Shown: positions 8,367-16,893, counted from the first letter of the stretch. The stretch is 64,000 nucleotides of DNA from Treponema sp. (GCA_024687165.1 JAILEY010000067.1:1-64000), one strand, 5' to 3'. A program made the numbers and translations. Notes: generated by a model not told the origin, from the letters alone.

Positions 8367-8948
8367 TCACACAGGTGTGTAAACAACAGCAAGAATTTTT
8401 GCATTCCCGTCTTTGCTGTGAAGGTGATGTGCAACAATCGAATCGTAATAAATGCTGTCACCCTTTGAAAGTTCGTACTTGTCCTTTCCATAAAGAACTT
8501 CGATTTTTCCTTCAAGTACATAAATGAATTCTTCACCTTCATGTGATGAAAGCTTTACATCTTCTCCACTTGGCGGGAATACATCGATTATAAAAGGATC
8601 CATGTGACGGTCTGCTTTGTTCTGTGCAAGTGTATAAAAATCAAGGTCAGAATCTTTTGCATTATTTCTTTCAGAAAAGCGTGTAACTTTCTGATTATCT
8701 TTTTCACTGTCTGCGCGTACAAGTACAGGGCCAAGATCCTGCTGGTCATCCATGAATGTACCAAGTCTTACCCCTAAAACGCGTGCAATTTTGATTAGAG
8801 GAGTTAGTCCTGGAATTAGTTCACCGTTTTCGATGCTTGTGATTGTGCTAACAGCGATGTTTGTTCTTTCGCTTACATCTTCAATGCTGAGTTTGCGGCT
8901 TTCGCGAACCAGACGTACTTTGTCACCAATTCTGTTTTTTTCAGACAT
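8367..8948 (-). CDS. XRE-family regulator with C-terminal cupin domain (copy 2)
   Basis: 193 residues from the ATG at 8948, preceded by GAGGT at good spacing; the frame is open to 8975 without a ribosome site. A helix-turn-helix lies at about residues 6-62 (KVRLVRESRKLSIEDVSERTNIAVSTI). The cupin lies at about 115-190 (SHEGEEFIYVLEGKIEVLYG, LSKGDSIYYDSIVAHHLH). It is a paralogue of the regulator at 4129-4680: same architecture, the same DPFI(I/V)-type segment before the cupin and a nearly identical promoter block. It probably controls its own operon with the FadD-like synthetase and may cross-talk with copy 1. Confidence 0.9.
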   Translation of the reverse strand: MSEKNRIGDKVRLVRESRKLSIEDVSERTNIAVSTITSIENGELIPGLTPLIKIARVLGVRLGTFMDDQQDLGPVLVRADSEKDNQKVTRFSERNNAKDSDLDFYTLAQNKADRHMDPFIIDVFPPSGEDVKLSSHEGEEFIYVLEGKIEVLYGKDKYELSKGDSIYYDSIVAHHLHSKDGNAKILAVVYTPV

Positions 8949-8965
8949 AAAATTACCTCGGAGCG

Positions 8966-9020
8966 AATTTACCATACCTTAAGTATTTATTCAAGTACTT
9001 AAGTATTATTAAAGTTTTTT
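8966..9020 (-). promoter_or_regulatory. Promoter and candidate operator of regulator copy 2
   Basis: Minus-strand -35 TTGAAT (8994-8989), 17-base spacer, -10 TAAATT (8971-8966). The block 8971-9020 is 44/50 identical to 4761-4810 and carries two ACTTAAG cores. The sequence TTTAATAATACTTAA just upstream of -35 recurs at the oxidoreductase promoter (about 11821-11835). Confidence 0.7.
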
Positions 9021-9046
9021 AATGGGATTTAAATATTTGAGAAGTG

Positions 9047-9084
9047 AAAAAAAACAGGCATCCAAAATCACTTTCGGATGCCTG
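9047..9084 (-). terminator. Rho-independent terminator of the oxidoreductase operon
   Basis: CAGGCATCC (9055-9063) pairs with GGATGCCTG (9076-9084), and on the minus strand a run of Ts follows (9054-9047). It lies 13 bases past the stop of the gamma subunit gene at 9098. Confidence 0.88.
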
Positions 9085-9097
9085 CTGTGCGGTAAGA

Positions 9098-9646
9098 TTA
9101 TTTTACCTGATAATCTTTACTGTATGATGCTTCGATAGTTGCAATGTTGATTGGATTGAATTTCTTGTTTCTTGCACTGATTGCTTCATCAAGGGCGTAT
9201 TCAAATGATTTTACATTTACAAGCCCCGGAATAACCTTTGCAAGACAACCCATGACTACCATGTTTGCACCGCGCGGATTATTTGTTTCTGCTGCGATTT
9301 CATTTGCCGGTAATGCAAGAGTTCTGATGTCCTTTCTTGAAGGTTCAATATCGATTAAAGATGAGTTGTAAATCAAAAGTCCGCCTTCTTTAAGAAGAGG
9401 TTCGAATTTTGTCATTGAAGGCTTGTTCAATGCTACAACTACATCCGGATGTTCGATTACAGGAGAAGCAACTTCTTCATCACTTACGATTACTGAACAG
9501 TTTGCAGTTCCACCGCGCATTTCTGCACCGTATGAAGGAATGTGGCTTACATTTTTGTTTTCGCTCATGCCTGCAAGAGTAAGAATTTTTCCGGCAAGAA
9601 TTACACCCTGACCGCCGAATCCGGCAAAAATAATTTCTGTTGTCAT
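9098..9646 (-). CDS. 2-oxoacid:ferredoxin oxidoreductase, gamma subunit
   Basis: 182 residues, full length for the separate gamma subunit of KOR/VOR-type enzymes. The N terminus has the signature FAGFGGQGVILAGKIL and then SYGAEMRGGTANCSVIVSD, which help bind CoA. A strong AGGAGG ribosome site precedes the ATG. It is the last gene of the minus-strand order ferredoxin-alpha-beta-gamma. The complex decarboxylates a 2-oxoacid with CoA, giving acyl-CoA, CO2 and reduced ferredoxin, or runs in reverse. The exact substrate (2-oxoglutarate, 2-oxoisovalerate or other) cannot be set from this subunit. A terminator follows directly. Confidence 0.92.
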   Translation of the reverse strand: MTTEIIFAGFGGQGVILAGKILTLAGMSENKNVSHIPSYGAEMRGGTANCSVIVSDEEVASPVIEHPDVVVALNKPSMTKFEPLLKEGGLLIYNSSLIDIEPSRKDIRTLALPANEIAAETNNPRGANMVVMGCLAKVIPGLVNVKSFEYALDEAISARNKKFNPINIATIEASYSKDYQVK

Positions 9647-9667
9647 ACTGTTTCCTCCTGCCTCAAA

Positions 9668-10459
9668 TTAATTGCTGTTTACAACACCGGCTTTTGGTGC
9701 TGCTGCTTCCGGAATAACTCCGGCTGGTACATCGCGGAAAACTCCGAGAGGGTAGTAAGGTTCCATTGCGTCTCTTACCCAGTCTGCTGCAACTGTAGGC
9801 TGTACACCCCAGTTTGTAGGACACATTGAAAGAACTTCAACGAATGAATATCCCTTTCCTTCTTTCTGATATGTAAGTGCCTTTTTGATTGCTGCCTTTG
9901 CCTTGTTGATGTGCTTTACATCGTAAACTGCAACTCTCTCAATGTATTTTGGTTCAACGAGTGTGTTAAGAAGTTCACATGCACGGATCGGATATCCTAC
10001 TTCTTCAGCTTTACGGCCGAAAGGAGTTGTTTTTGTAACCTGACCGACAAGTGATGTTGGAGCCATCTGTCCGCCTGTCATACCATAAATTGCATTGTTA
10101 ATGAAGATTACTGTGATGTTTTCTCCGCGGTTTGCAGCATGAACTGTTTCTGCTGTACCGATTGCAAGAAGATCACCGTCTCCCTGGTATGAAATTACGA
10201 TTTTGTCTTTGTGTACACGCTTCATTCCTGTTGCTACAGCCGGAGCTCTTCCGTGTGCTGCTTCACAAGAATCCACATCGATATAATTGTAAGCATAAAC
10301 TGCACATCCTACAGGAGCAACAAGAAGAACATCCTGCTGAATGTTCATTTCATCAATTACCTGGCAGATGAGTTTGTGAACGATTCCATGACCGCAGCCT
10401 GCACAGTAGTGTGTCTTGTTGTCTTTCATCGATTCTGGAAATTTATATTTCATAGACAT
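9668..10459 (-). CDS. 2-oxoacid:ferredoxin oxidoreductase, beta (TPP-binding) subunit
   Basis: 263 residues. Thiamine pyrophosphate binding is shown by CAGCGHGI near residue 20 and the GDGD...NNAIYGMTGGQ segment, with the Mg/TPP motif running from GDG to NN over about 27 residues. AGAGGAAA lies upstream of the ATG at 10459. It acts with the alpha, gamma and ferredoxin subunits encoded beside it. The MTGGQMAPTS stretch and separate subunits fit 2-oxoglutarate or branched-chain 2-oxoacid enzymes rather than the large single-chain pyruvate:ferredoxin oxidoreductase. Confidence 0.93.
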   Translation of the reverse strand: MSMKYKFPESMKDNKTHYCAGCGHGIVHKLICQVIDEMNIQQDVLLVAPVGCAVYAYNYIDVDSCEAAHGRAPAVATGMKRVHKDKIVISYQGDGDLLAIGTAETVHAANRGENITVIFINNAIYGMTGGQMAPTSLVGQVTKTTPFGRKAEEVGYPIRACELLNTLVEPKYIERVAVYDVKHINKAKAAIKKALTYQKEGKGYSFVEVLSMCPTNWGVQPTVAADWVRDAMEPYYPLGVFRDVPAGVIPEAAAPKAGVVNSN

Positions 10460-10477
10460 AGCATTTTCCTCTATAAA

Positions 10478-11539
10478 TTACTTAAGTAAAGCCTTTACTT
10501 TTTCAATGATAACATCAACCTTAGGAATGATTCCGCCTGGTTCACCGTAGAATTCCACATCAGAAGTTTTAAGTCCGCAGTTGAGTTTTACATCCTGAAC
10601 CATCTGACCCATGCTCATTTCAACAGTAAGAACTTTCTTTGCGTTTTCACATGCCTTTTTAATTTCCTTTTCTGGGAAAGGCCAGAGTGTAATCGGTCTG
10701 AAAAGTCCTGCCTTGATTCCCTGGTCACGAAGAAGCTTTACAGCCTTTTTGCAGACACGTGCACTTGTTCCGTATCCAGTGAGGACAATATCTGCATCAT
10801 CACACATGAATGATTCGTACATTGTCTCATTGTCCTGAATGTTCTGGTAGTTCGCAAAAAGTTCCTTTGTGTGGCGGTTGAGTTCTGTGTCATCGCCGCG
10901 GAGTCTGAGTGAAAGTGCAATGTTGTTTGCGCGGTCTTTTGTTTTTCCTGTAAGTGCCCATGGTTTTGCAGGGAAATCTTTAACTTCTTCAGGAAGAACA
11001 CAAGGTTCACTCATCTGTCCAAGGTAACCATCGCCGAGAATCATACATACAACGCGGTATTTATCTGCAATTTCAAAAGCTTTTACTGTACAGTCAGCCA
11101 TTTCCTGAACTGTTCCCGGAGCGATTACAACAACGTGATAGTCACCGTTTCCGCCGCCGCGTGTTGCCTGAAAATAATCTCCCTGTGCACCTGCAATGTT
11201 TCCAAGTCCCGGACCACCGCGCATCATATTTACGATAACTGCCGGAAGCTGTGCTCCTGAAAGATATGAGATTCCTTCCTGTTTAAGAGAGATTCCAGGA
11301 GAAGAAGATGATGTCATTGCTCTTGCACCTGCTGCTGATGCACCCATTACCATATTGATTGCAGCAAGTTCACTTTCAGCCTGAAGGAATGTTCCTCCTG
11401 CCTGTGGAAGACGTTTTGCCATGTAAGCCGGAATTTCATTCTGTGGAGTAATCGGATATGCAAAATAGAAGCGGCATCCAGCTCTTACTGCTGCTTCACC
11501 GATTGCTTCGTTTCCTTTCATAAGAACTTTTTCAGACAT
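10478..11539 (-). CDS. 2-oxoacid:ferredoxin oxidoreductase, alpha subunit (KorA/VorB-like)
   Basis: 353 residues. The N terminus MKGNEAIGEAAVRAGC and then YPITPQNEIPAYMA is typical of the pyrimidine-binding alpha subunit. SPGISLKQEGISYL and GPGLGNIAGAQGDYFQ follow. The ~350-residue length matches VorB/KorA subunits that lack an attached gamma domain. It begins directly after the ferredoxin stop codon and is 18 bases ahead of beta, showing tight translational coupling. Such enzymes work in amino acid fermentation or, run backwards, in reductive carboxylation of acyl-CoA to 2-oxoacids for amino acid synthesis. Confidence 0.93.
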   Translation of the reverse strand: MSEKVLMKGNEAIGEAAVRAGCRFYFAYPITPQNEIPAYMAKRLPQAGGTFLQAESELAAINMVMGASAAGARAMTSSSSPGISLKQEGISYLSGAQLPAVIVNMMRGGPGLGNIAGAQGDYFQATRGGGNGDYHVVVIAPGTVQEMADCTVKAFEIADKYRVVCMILGDGYLGQMSEPCVLPEEVKDFPAKPWALTGKTKDRANNIALSLRLRGDDTELNRHTKELFANYQNIQDNETMYESFMCDDADIVLTGYGTSARVCKKAVKLLRDQGIKAGLFRPITLWPFPEKEIKKACENAKKVLTVEMSMGQMVQDVKLNCGLKTSDVEFYGEPGGIIPKVDVIIEKVKALLK

Positions 11540-11749
11540 TTAGCACTCCTCAATTTCTATTGCGCAGTCAGGGCACATTGTTGCGCAGAATGTACATGCG
11601 ATACATTTTGATTCATCAGTACAAACAGGAAAATTTACACCCTGACTGTTTGTTTCTTTTGACATTTCAAGAATGTTTTTTGGACATGAACGGATACATA
11701 ATCCACATCCTTTACATCTTTCATCATTAATAACTGGCTTTCCTGCCAT
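11540..11749 (-). CDS. 2[4Fe-4S] ferredoxin subunit of the oxidoreductase
   Basis: 69 residues from the ATG at 11749, which has GGAGG seven bases upstream; the frame is open to 11818 but passes through the promoter. Two cluster motifs are visible: CKGCGLCIRSCP and CIACTFCATMCP, each CxxCxxCxxxCP. It is the delta (ferredoxin) subunit that carries electrons between the TPP site and external ferredoxin. It is the first gene of the four-gene operon and abuts the alpha subunit gene. Confidence 0.93.
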   Translation of the reverse strand: MAGKPVINDERCKGCGLCIRSCPKNILEMSKETNSQGVNFPVCTDESKCIACTFCATMCPDCAIEIEEC

Positions 11750-11789
11750 ATTTGCCTCCAGTTTCCAATGCGTGTTTTTTAGTTGCCAT

Positions 11790-11835
11790 AGTATAGTCGA
11801 ATATGTTTTTTTATGCAATTAAGTATTATTAAATT
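11790..11835 (-). promoter_or_regulatory. Promoter of the oxidoreductase operon with shared upstream motif
   Basis: Minus-strand -35 TTGCAT (11818-11813), 17-base spacer, -10 TATACT (11795-11790), giving a leader of about 34 bases. Directly upstream of -35 is TTTAATAATACTT (11833-11821), also found upstream of -35 at regulator copy 2. It may be the same regulator's site or an UP element. Confidence 0.7.
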
Positions 11836-11873
11836 CTTTTTAATGATATTAAAGATTATTAAGGCTGTTTTAG

Positions 11874-11902
11874 TTGTAAATTTAAGCTTTTTTCTATATA
11901 CT
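11874..11902 (+). promoter_or_regulatory. Promoter of the 1518-residue activase gene
   Basis: TTGTAA (11874-11879), 17-base spacer, TATACT (11897-11902). Predicted start is about 11909, giving a leader of about 40 bases with AAGGGAAG before the ATG at 11950. It diverges from the oxidoreductase promoter with only about 55 bases between the two -35 boxes. Confidence 0.65.
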
Positions 11903-11949
11903 GAAACGACGTATTTTGAATTTTTCATTTTTACAATAAGGGAAGTTAC

Positions 11950-14900
11950 ATGGACGGTATTAAACCTATCAGAATGGGAATCGATGTTGGATCTACTACA
12001 GTAAAGGTGGTTGCTCTTGGAGAAAATAACGAACTTTTGTACGGAGCTTATGAGAGACATCGTACTGACATAAGAAATACAATTATTGCAGTAGTTAATA
12101 AATGTTTTGATACGATTGTTGCAAATTTCCCGGAAAAGGAAAATCAGACTGTTTCTGTAAAAGTTACTGGCTCTGGCGGACTTTCTGTTTCTCAGTGGCT
12201 TAATATTCCGTTTATTCAGGAAGTTGTTGCAGCTACAACAGCAGTTCGCAAGCTGATTCCCCAGACGGATGTTGTAATTGAGCTTGGTGGTGAAGATGCC
12301 AAGATTACATATTTTAAAGGCGGTGTAGAGCAGCGAATGAATGGTACTTGTGCCGGCGGTACGGGTGCTTTTATTGATCAGATGGCAGCGCTTCTTGAAA
12401 CTGATGCTTCCGGATTGAATGAACTTGCCCGTGGTGCAACTACAATTTATCCGATTGCAGCACGTTGTGGTGTATTTGCAAAAACTGACGTTCAGCCTTT
12501 AATCAACGAAGGTGCACGCCGTGAAGATATTGCGGCTTCTATTTTTCAGGCTGTAGTAAGTCAGACAATTTCGGGACTTGCATGCGGTAAGCCTATCCGT
12601 GGAAATGTTGCATTCCTTGGTGGACCTCTGCACTTCCTTGATCAGCTGAGAGAAAGATTCGTTGTTACACTTAAGCTTAAAGAAGAAGAAAAAATCGTTC
12701 CTGAAAACAGCCAGCTTTTTGTTGCATCCGGGGCAGCATATTCAGCAGAACGTGAAATAAAATGTACCGGTGCAGAAGGTGAACAGCCTCAGTCATTCCC
12801 TACAATTGCATCTTTCCGAAATGCACTTAAAAATCTTACGGGTGCAGAAATGCAGGAAGTTCAGCGTCTTGAGCCTCTTTTCAACAGTCAGGAAGAAATT
12901 GATGAATTTAACCTTAGACATTCAAGTGAAAAAGCTCTTGCAGGAAATCTTGATGAAACTGAAGGTCCTGTTTTCCTTGGACTTGATGCAGGTTCTACAA
13001 CAACAAAAGCTGTTCTTACGGATACAAAAGGCCGCATTCTCTGGAGATTCTATGATGTAAACGCAGGAAATCCTGTTGATCTTGCAGTTAAAGTTTTAAA
13101 GAGCCTTTACAGAATCCTTCCTGAAAAATGTTATATTGCCCGCGCAGTTTCTACCGGTTATGGTGAAGCATTGTTCCAGGCTGCTCTTGGTGTTGATGCC
13201 GGTGAAGTTGAAACAATCACTCATTATCGTGCTGCAGATTTCTTTGTTCCTGGAGTTGAGTTCCTTCTTGATATCGGTGGACAGGATATGAAGTGTCTGC
13301 GCATGAAAGACGGTGCAATTCAGTCTATCCAGTTGAATGAAGCTTGTTCTGCAGGTTGTGGTTCATTCCTTGATCAGTTTGCACATACAATGGGAATGGA
13401 TGTACGTCAGTTCAGTAAGATTGCGCTTCTTGCAAAAAAACCGGTTGACCTTGGAACACGATGTACTGTTTTCATGAACAGCCGTGTTAAGCAGGCACAG
13501 AAGGAAGGTGCTGAAGTTGCAGATATTTCAGCAGGTCTTTCATATTCAGTAATTAAAAATGCTTTGTTTAAAGTTATCAAGCTTCGCAAGGCAAGTGATA
13601 TTGGTAAAAAAGTTGTAGTTCAGGGTGGAACCTTCTTTAATGATGCAGTTCTTCGTGCATTCGAAAAAATTGCAGGAGTTAATGTTTATCGTCCTGATGT
13701 TGCGGGCCTTATGGGTGCTTATGGTAGTGCGCTTATTGCTCAGGATCAGTGGGAAGATTTAAGAAGACCAAAGCCTGATGATCCGGATCAAACTCCAAAA
13801 TTCGTAAAGTCTGGAATTGCAACTCTTGATCAGCTTGAAAATTTCAATGTAAGCCTTGAATTAAGAAGATGTGGAAAATGTTCAAATAACTGTCTTCTTA
13901 CAATCAACTCATTTACTGCAGGGGATCGCACTAGAAAGTTTATTACCGGAAATAGATGTGAACGTGGTGCTGAACTTGAAGAAAATGAAAAAGAAAAAGC
14001 TTCTGTTGTAGATGCTTCAAATAAAAATAATACGAATGTCGGTGCAGATGGTGAAGATGACGGAAAGAATCTTCCGAATCTTTTTGCATGGAAATACAAG
14101 AGACTTTTCAGTTATGTTCCGTTAAAGGCTGAAAATGCTCCGATGGGTGATGTTGGAATTCCTCGTGTTCTCAATATGTATGAGAATTATCCGTTGTGGT
14201 TTACATTCTTTACAAAGCTTGGATTCCGTGTTCGACTTTCACCGCGCTCAAGCCGTGCAATTTATGAAAAGGGGCTTGAAACAATTCCGAGTGAATCTGT
14301 CTGCTATCCTGGAAAAATTTCTCATGGTCACATGGAGAGCCTTCTTCAGCAGGGTATAAAATTTATTTTCTATCCTTGTGTGCCTTATGAAACAAAGGAA
14401 GATTCCGGGGCTGGCGATCACTATAACTGTCCTATTGTTACAAGTTATTCTGAAGTTCTCCGCAATAATGTTGAGCAGCTTCGTCAGGATGACAGTGTAT
14501 TCTTTATGAATCCGTTCCTCCCGATTTATGACAAGGAAAGACTTCAGGAACGTCTTTGTGAAGAAATGCTTCCAAAATTCAACAAGCTTACAAAAAAACA
14601 GATTTATGAAGCAGTAGAAGAAGCATGGAAAGAACAGGAAAAATTTAAGCGTGATGTTCAGGAATATGGAGAAGAAGCTCTTGAAGAGACAATCCGCCGT
14701 GGTGCAAACGGTATAGTTCTTTCAGGTCGTCCTTATCATCTTGATCCGGAAATCAATCATGGTATTCCTGAAATGATCAACGGCCTTGGAATGGCTGTGT
14801 TCACTGAAGACAGTGTATGTCATCTTGGTTCTGTTGAGCGTCCTTTGCGCATCATAGATCAGTGGACTTACCATAACAGACTTTATCGTGCTGCATCGTT

Positions 14901-16506
14901 TGTAAGCGGTATGGCAAACCTTGAACTTGTTCAGCTTACAAGTTTCGGTTGTGGACTTGATGCCGTTACTGCAGATCAGGTTGATGAAATCCTCAAGGCA
15001 AAAAGCCGCATGTACACTCTTATCAAAATCGATGAAGGAAGTAACCTTGGTGCAGTCAGAATCAGGATCCGTTCACTTATTGCGGCAGTTCGTGCAAGAG
15101 AAAGAAACCGCGTAAAGCTTACTGTAAAATCTTCTGCATACAAACGACAGATTTTTACAAAAGAAATGAAGTATAAGCATACAATCCTCGGTCCACAGAT
15201 GAGCCCTATTCATTTCCGTCTTATTCAGCAGGCATTCCGTTATTCAGGGTATAATTTTGTTGTTCTTGATGCGGTTGATCCTACAGCAGTTGAAACCGGA
15301 CTTAAGTATGTAAATAACGATGCATGTTACCCTTCAATTCTTGTTGCGGGTCAGATGATAGCGGCACTTCAGAGCGGAAAATATGACATCAATAATACAA
15401 GTTTGATTATTACTCAGACTGGAGGCGGATGTCGTGCCACAAACTACATCGGCTTTATCCGTCGTGCACTTCAGGATGCGGGAATGGGACAGGTTCCTGT
15501 AATTTCTTTGAGTTCTCAGGGCTTTGAGCAGAATCCTGGCTTTAAACTTGGACCTGCAATTTTGTTCCGTTCAATGAGAGCTCTTGTTCTTGGTGATCTT
15601 CTGATGCGTGTTCTTTACAGAGTACGTCCTTATGAAGCAGTGCCGGGAAGTGCAAATGTCCTTTATGAAAAATGGAATGCAAAATGTGAACTTGGACTTA
15701 AGTCACTTTCTTCATTCAAGTTTAAAAAGCTTGTTCGTGGAATTATCCGCGACTTTGACCGTTTGCCGCTGCTTCCTGTAAAAAAGCCGCGTGTTGGTGT
15801 TGTCGGTGAAATTCTTGTAAAGTTCCATCCGACTGCAAATAATCAGATTGTAAACGTAATTGAGCAGGAAGGTGCTGAATGTGTAATGCCTGACCTGATG
15901 GATTTCTTCTTCTATACATTCAGTGATGGAATCTTCAAGCACAGAAGCCTTGCGTTCTCAAAAAAATCTGAAAAGAATGCACGACTTGTAATCTGGTTCC
16001 TTGAAACATTCCGTTCATATATGAAGAAACAGCTTAGAAAGAGCCGAAGATTTGAACCTCCTCACAGTATTTATGACATGATGAAGAGTGTTGATGATAT
16101 CGTTCAGCTTGGAAATATTACGGGTGAAGGCTGGTTCCTTACTGCAGAAATGGTTGAGCTCATTCATTCTGGAGTTCCAAGTATTGCCTGTGTTCAGCCG
16201 TTTGCATGTCTTCCAAACCATGTTACAGGAAAGGGAATGATTAAGGAGCTTAGACGAAGATACCCTGAAGCAAACATTTCTGCTGTTGATTATGATCCGG
16301 GTTCAAGTGAAGTAAATCAGCTTAACCGTCTTAAGCTTCTGCTTTCAAATGCTCCTGCAGGAAAACATCCTGATGAAAGAGCAGACGGAATGATTTGCGG
16401 ACACGATAAAAAAGTTATGAAGCCTGTAATTCAGCTTGCAGAAGGGTCCGGATTTACAGATCCTGAGCCGGTTGAAATGAAGGACGCACCGGTAAGTAAT
16501 TCATAA
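11950..16506 (+). CDS. Giant acyl-CoA dehydratase activase-like protein (two ASKHA ATPase halves, DUF2229, HgdB-like C terminus)
   Basis: 1518 residues. Two BadF/BadG-type (ASKHA) ATPase domains lie in tandem: residues 8-270 (GIDVGSTT, ELGGEDAKI, GTCAGGTGAF with C133, ARCGVFAKTD with C173) and 340-610 (GLDAGSTT, DIGGQDMK, EACSAGCGSF with C466, GTRCTVFMNSR). Classical activases are homodimers sharing one [4Fe-4S] cluster bound by two such cysteines per subunit, so here the dimer may be fused. A DUF2229-type region follows at about 700-900, rich in SVCYPGK and YPCVPYET, then a C-terminal part like the 2-hydroxyglutaryl-CoA dehydratase D component (GRPYHLDPEINHG). Such proteins are widespread in anaerobes and their substrate is not established. 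No separate HgdAB-type dehydratase subunits are nearby. AAGGGAAG precedes the ATG. It is a single gene. Confidence 0.88.
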   Translation: MDGIKPIRMGIDVGSTTVKVVALGENNELLYGAYERHRTDIRNTIIAVVNKCFDTIVANFPEKENQTVSVKVTGSGGLSVSQWLNIPFIQEVVAATTAVRKLIPQTDVVIELGGEDAKITYFKGGVEQRMNGTCAGGTGAFIDQMAALLETDASGLNELARGATTIYPIAARCGVFAKTDVQPLINEGARREDIAASIFQAVVSQTISGLACGKPIRGNVAFLGGPLHFLDQLRERFVVTLKLKEEEKIVPENSQLFVASGAAYSAEREIKCTGAEGEQPQSFPTIASFRNALKNLTGAEMQEVQRLEPLFNSQEEIDEFNLRHSSEKALAGNLDETEGPVFLGLDAGSTTTKAVLTDTKGRILWRFYDVNAGNPVDLAVKVLKSLYRILPEKCYIARAVSTGYGEALFQAALGVDAGEVETITHYRAADFFVPGVEFLLDIGGQDMKCLRMKDGAIQSIQLNEACSAGCGSFLDQFAHTMGMDVRQFSKIALLAKKPVDLGTRCTVFMNSRVKQAQKEGAEVADISAGLSYSVIKNALFKVIKLRKASDIGKKVVVQGGTFFNDAVLRAFEKIAGVNVYRPDVAGLMGAYGSALIAQDQWEDLRRPKPDDPDQTPKFVKSGIATLDQLENFNVSLELRRCGKCSNNCLLTINSFTAGDRTRKFITGNRCERGAELEENEKEKASVVDASNKNNTNVGADGEDDGKNLPNLFAWKYKRLFSYVPLKAENAPMGDVGIPRVLNMYENYPLWFTFFTKLGFRVRLSPRSSRAIYEKGLETIPSESVCYPGKISHGHMESLLQQGIKFIFYPCVPYETKEDSGAGDHYNCPIVTSYSEVLRNNVEQLRQDDSVFFMNPFLPIYDKERLQERLCEEMLPKFNKLTKKQIYEAVEEAWKEQEKFKRDVQEYGEEALEETIRRGANGIVLSGRPYHLDPEINHGIPEMINGLGMAVFTEDSVCHLGSVERPLRIIDQWTYHNRLYRAASFVSGMANLELVQLTSFGCGLDAVTADQVDEILKAKSRMYTLIKIDEGSNLGAVRIRIRSLIAAVRARERNRVKLTVKSSAYKRQIFTKEMKYKHTILGPQMSPIHFRLIQQAFRYSGYNFVVLDAVDPTAVETGLKYVNNDACYPSILVAGQMIAALQSGKYDINNTSLIITQTGGGCRATNYIGFIRRALQDAGMGQVPVISLSSQGFEQNPGFKLGPAILFRSMRALVLGDLLMRVLYRVRPYEAVPGSANVLYEKWNAKCELGLKSLSSFKFKKLVRGIIRDFDRLPLLPVKKPRVGVVGEILVKFHPTANNQIVNVIEQEGAECVMPDLMDFFFYTFSDGIFKHRSLAFSKKSEKNARLVIWFLETFRSYMKKQLRKSRRFEPPHSIYDMMKSVDDIVQLGNITGEGWFLTAEMVELIHSGVPSIACVQPFACLPNHVTGKGMIKELRRRYPEANISAVDYDPGSSEVNQLNRLKLLLSNAPAGKHPDERADGMICGHDKKVMKPVIQLAEGSGFTDPEPVEMKDAPVSNS

Positions 16507-16513
16507 TAGTTTT

Positions 16514-16770
16514 AATAAAAAAACGGCTCTCAGCGAAATTCGTCCCGAAAAACGGGGCGTTTAGAATGTCAATTTTTGATAAAAGTGATAGAAGTCAACG
16601 TAAGCAGGAGTCAAGTTCGAAAAAAAATCTGCACACACGACGTAGCAAGTGCGTACATCGTGCCGTAGGGCGAAGCGCGGAAGCCTTTTTTCGGGCTTGA
16701 CTCCTGCTGTGAGTTGATTTCTGTGTATTTTATTTTGGACTGCACAACGCGACTGGAAGCCAATTTTATT
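16514..16770. repeat. Composite nested-palindrome element (257 bp)
   Basis: This fills the first two thirds of the 387-base gap 16507-16893. The left end AATAAAAAAACGGCTCTCAG resembles the left end of the 5346 copy, and the right end GCGACTGGAA + GCCAATTTTATT (16759-16770) is the family end. The interior is unique: imperfect 35-base arms 16591-16625 and 16687-16721 (core GCAGGAGTCAAG / CTTGACTCCTGC) enclose a GC-rich stretch with its own CACGACGTA / TACATCGTG hairpin. The rest of the gap (16771-16893) is AT-rich and I see nothing else in it. Confidence 0.7.
16541..16562 (+). terminator. Possible terminator of the activase gene
   Basis: CGTCCCG and CGGGGCG (16541-16559) form a 7-bp stem with an AAAAA loop, 34 bases after the activase stop. 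Only three Ts follow, so this is a weak intrinsic terminator at best. It lies inside the composite repeat. Confidence 0.4.
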
Positions 16771-16893
16771 AACTCTGTAGCGATTAGTGTTAATATATAA
16801 TTTGTCTGAATTATGAATCAAAAAATGCCGATAATCTGATGGAAGAAAAGGCTTTTAAAACTTTCTCAAATTTTCTTGATTTTCGGATTATAT

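Noticed and set aside
16591-16721. Integron attC site, since spirochaetes can carry chromosomal integrons
   Set aside because: The arms are long and palindromic, but no paired RYYYAAC / GTTRRRY ends, no integrase and no cassette-like series of small genes are present.
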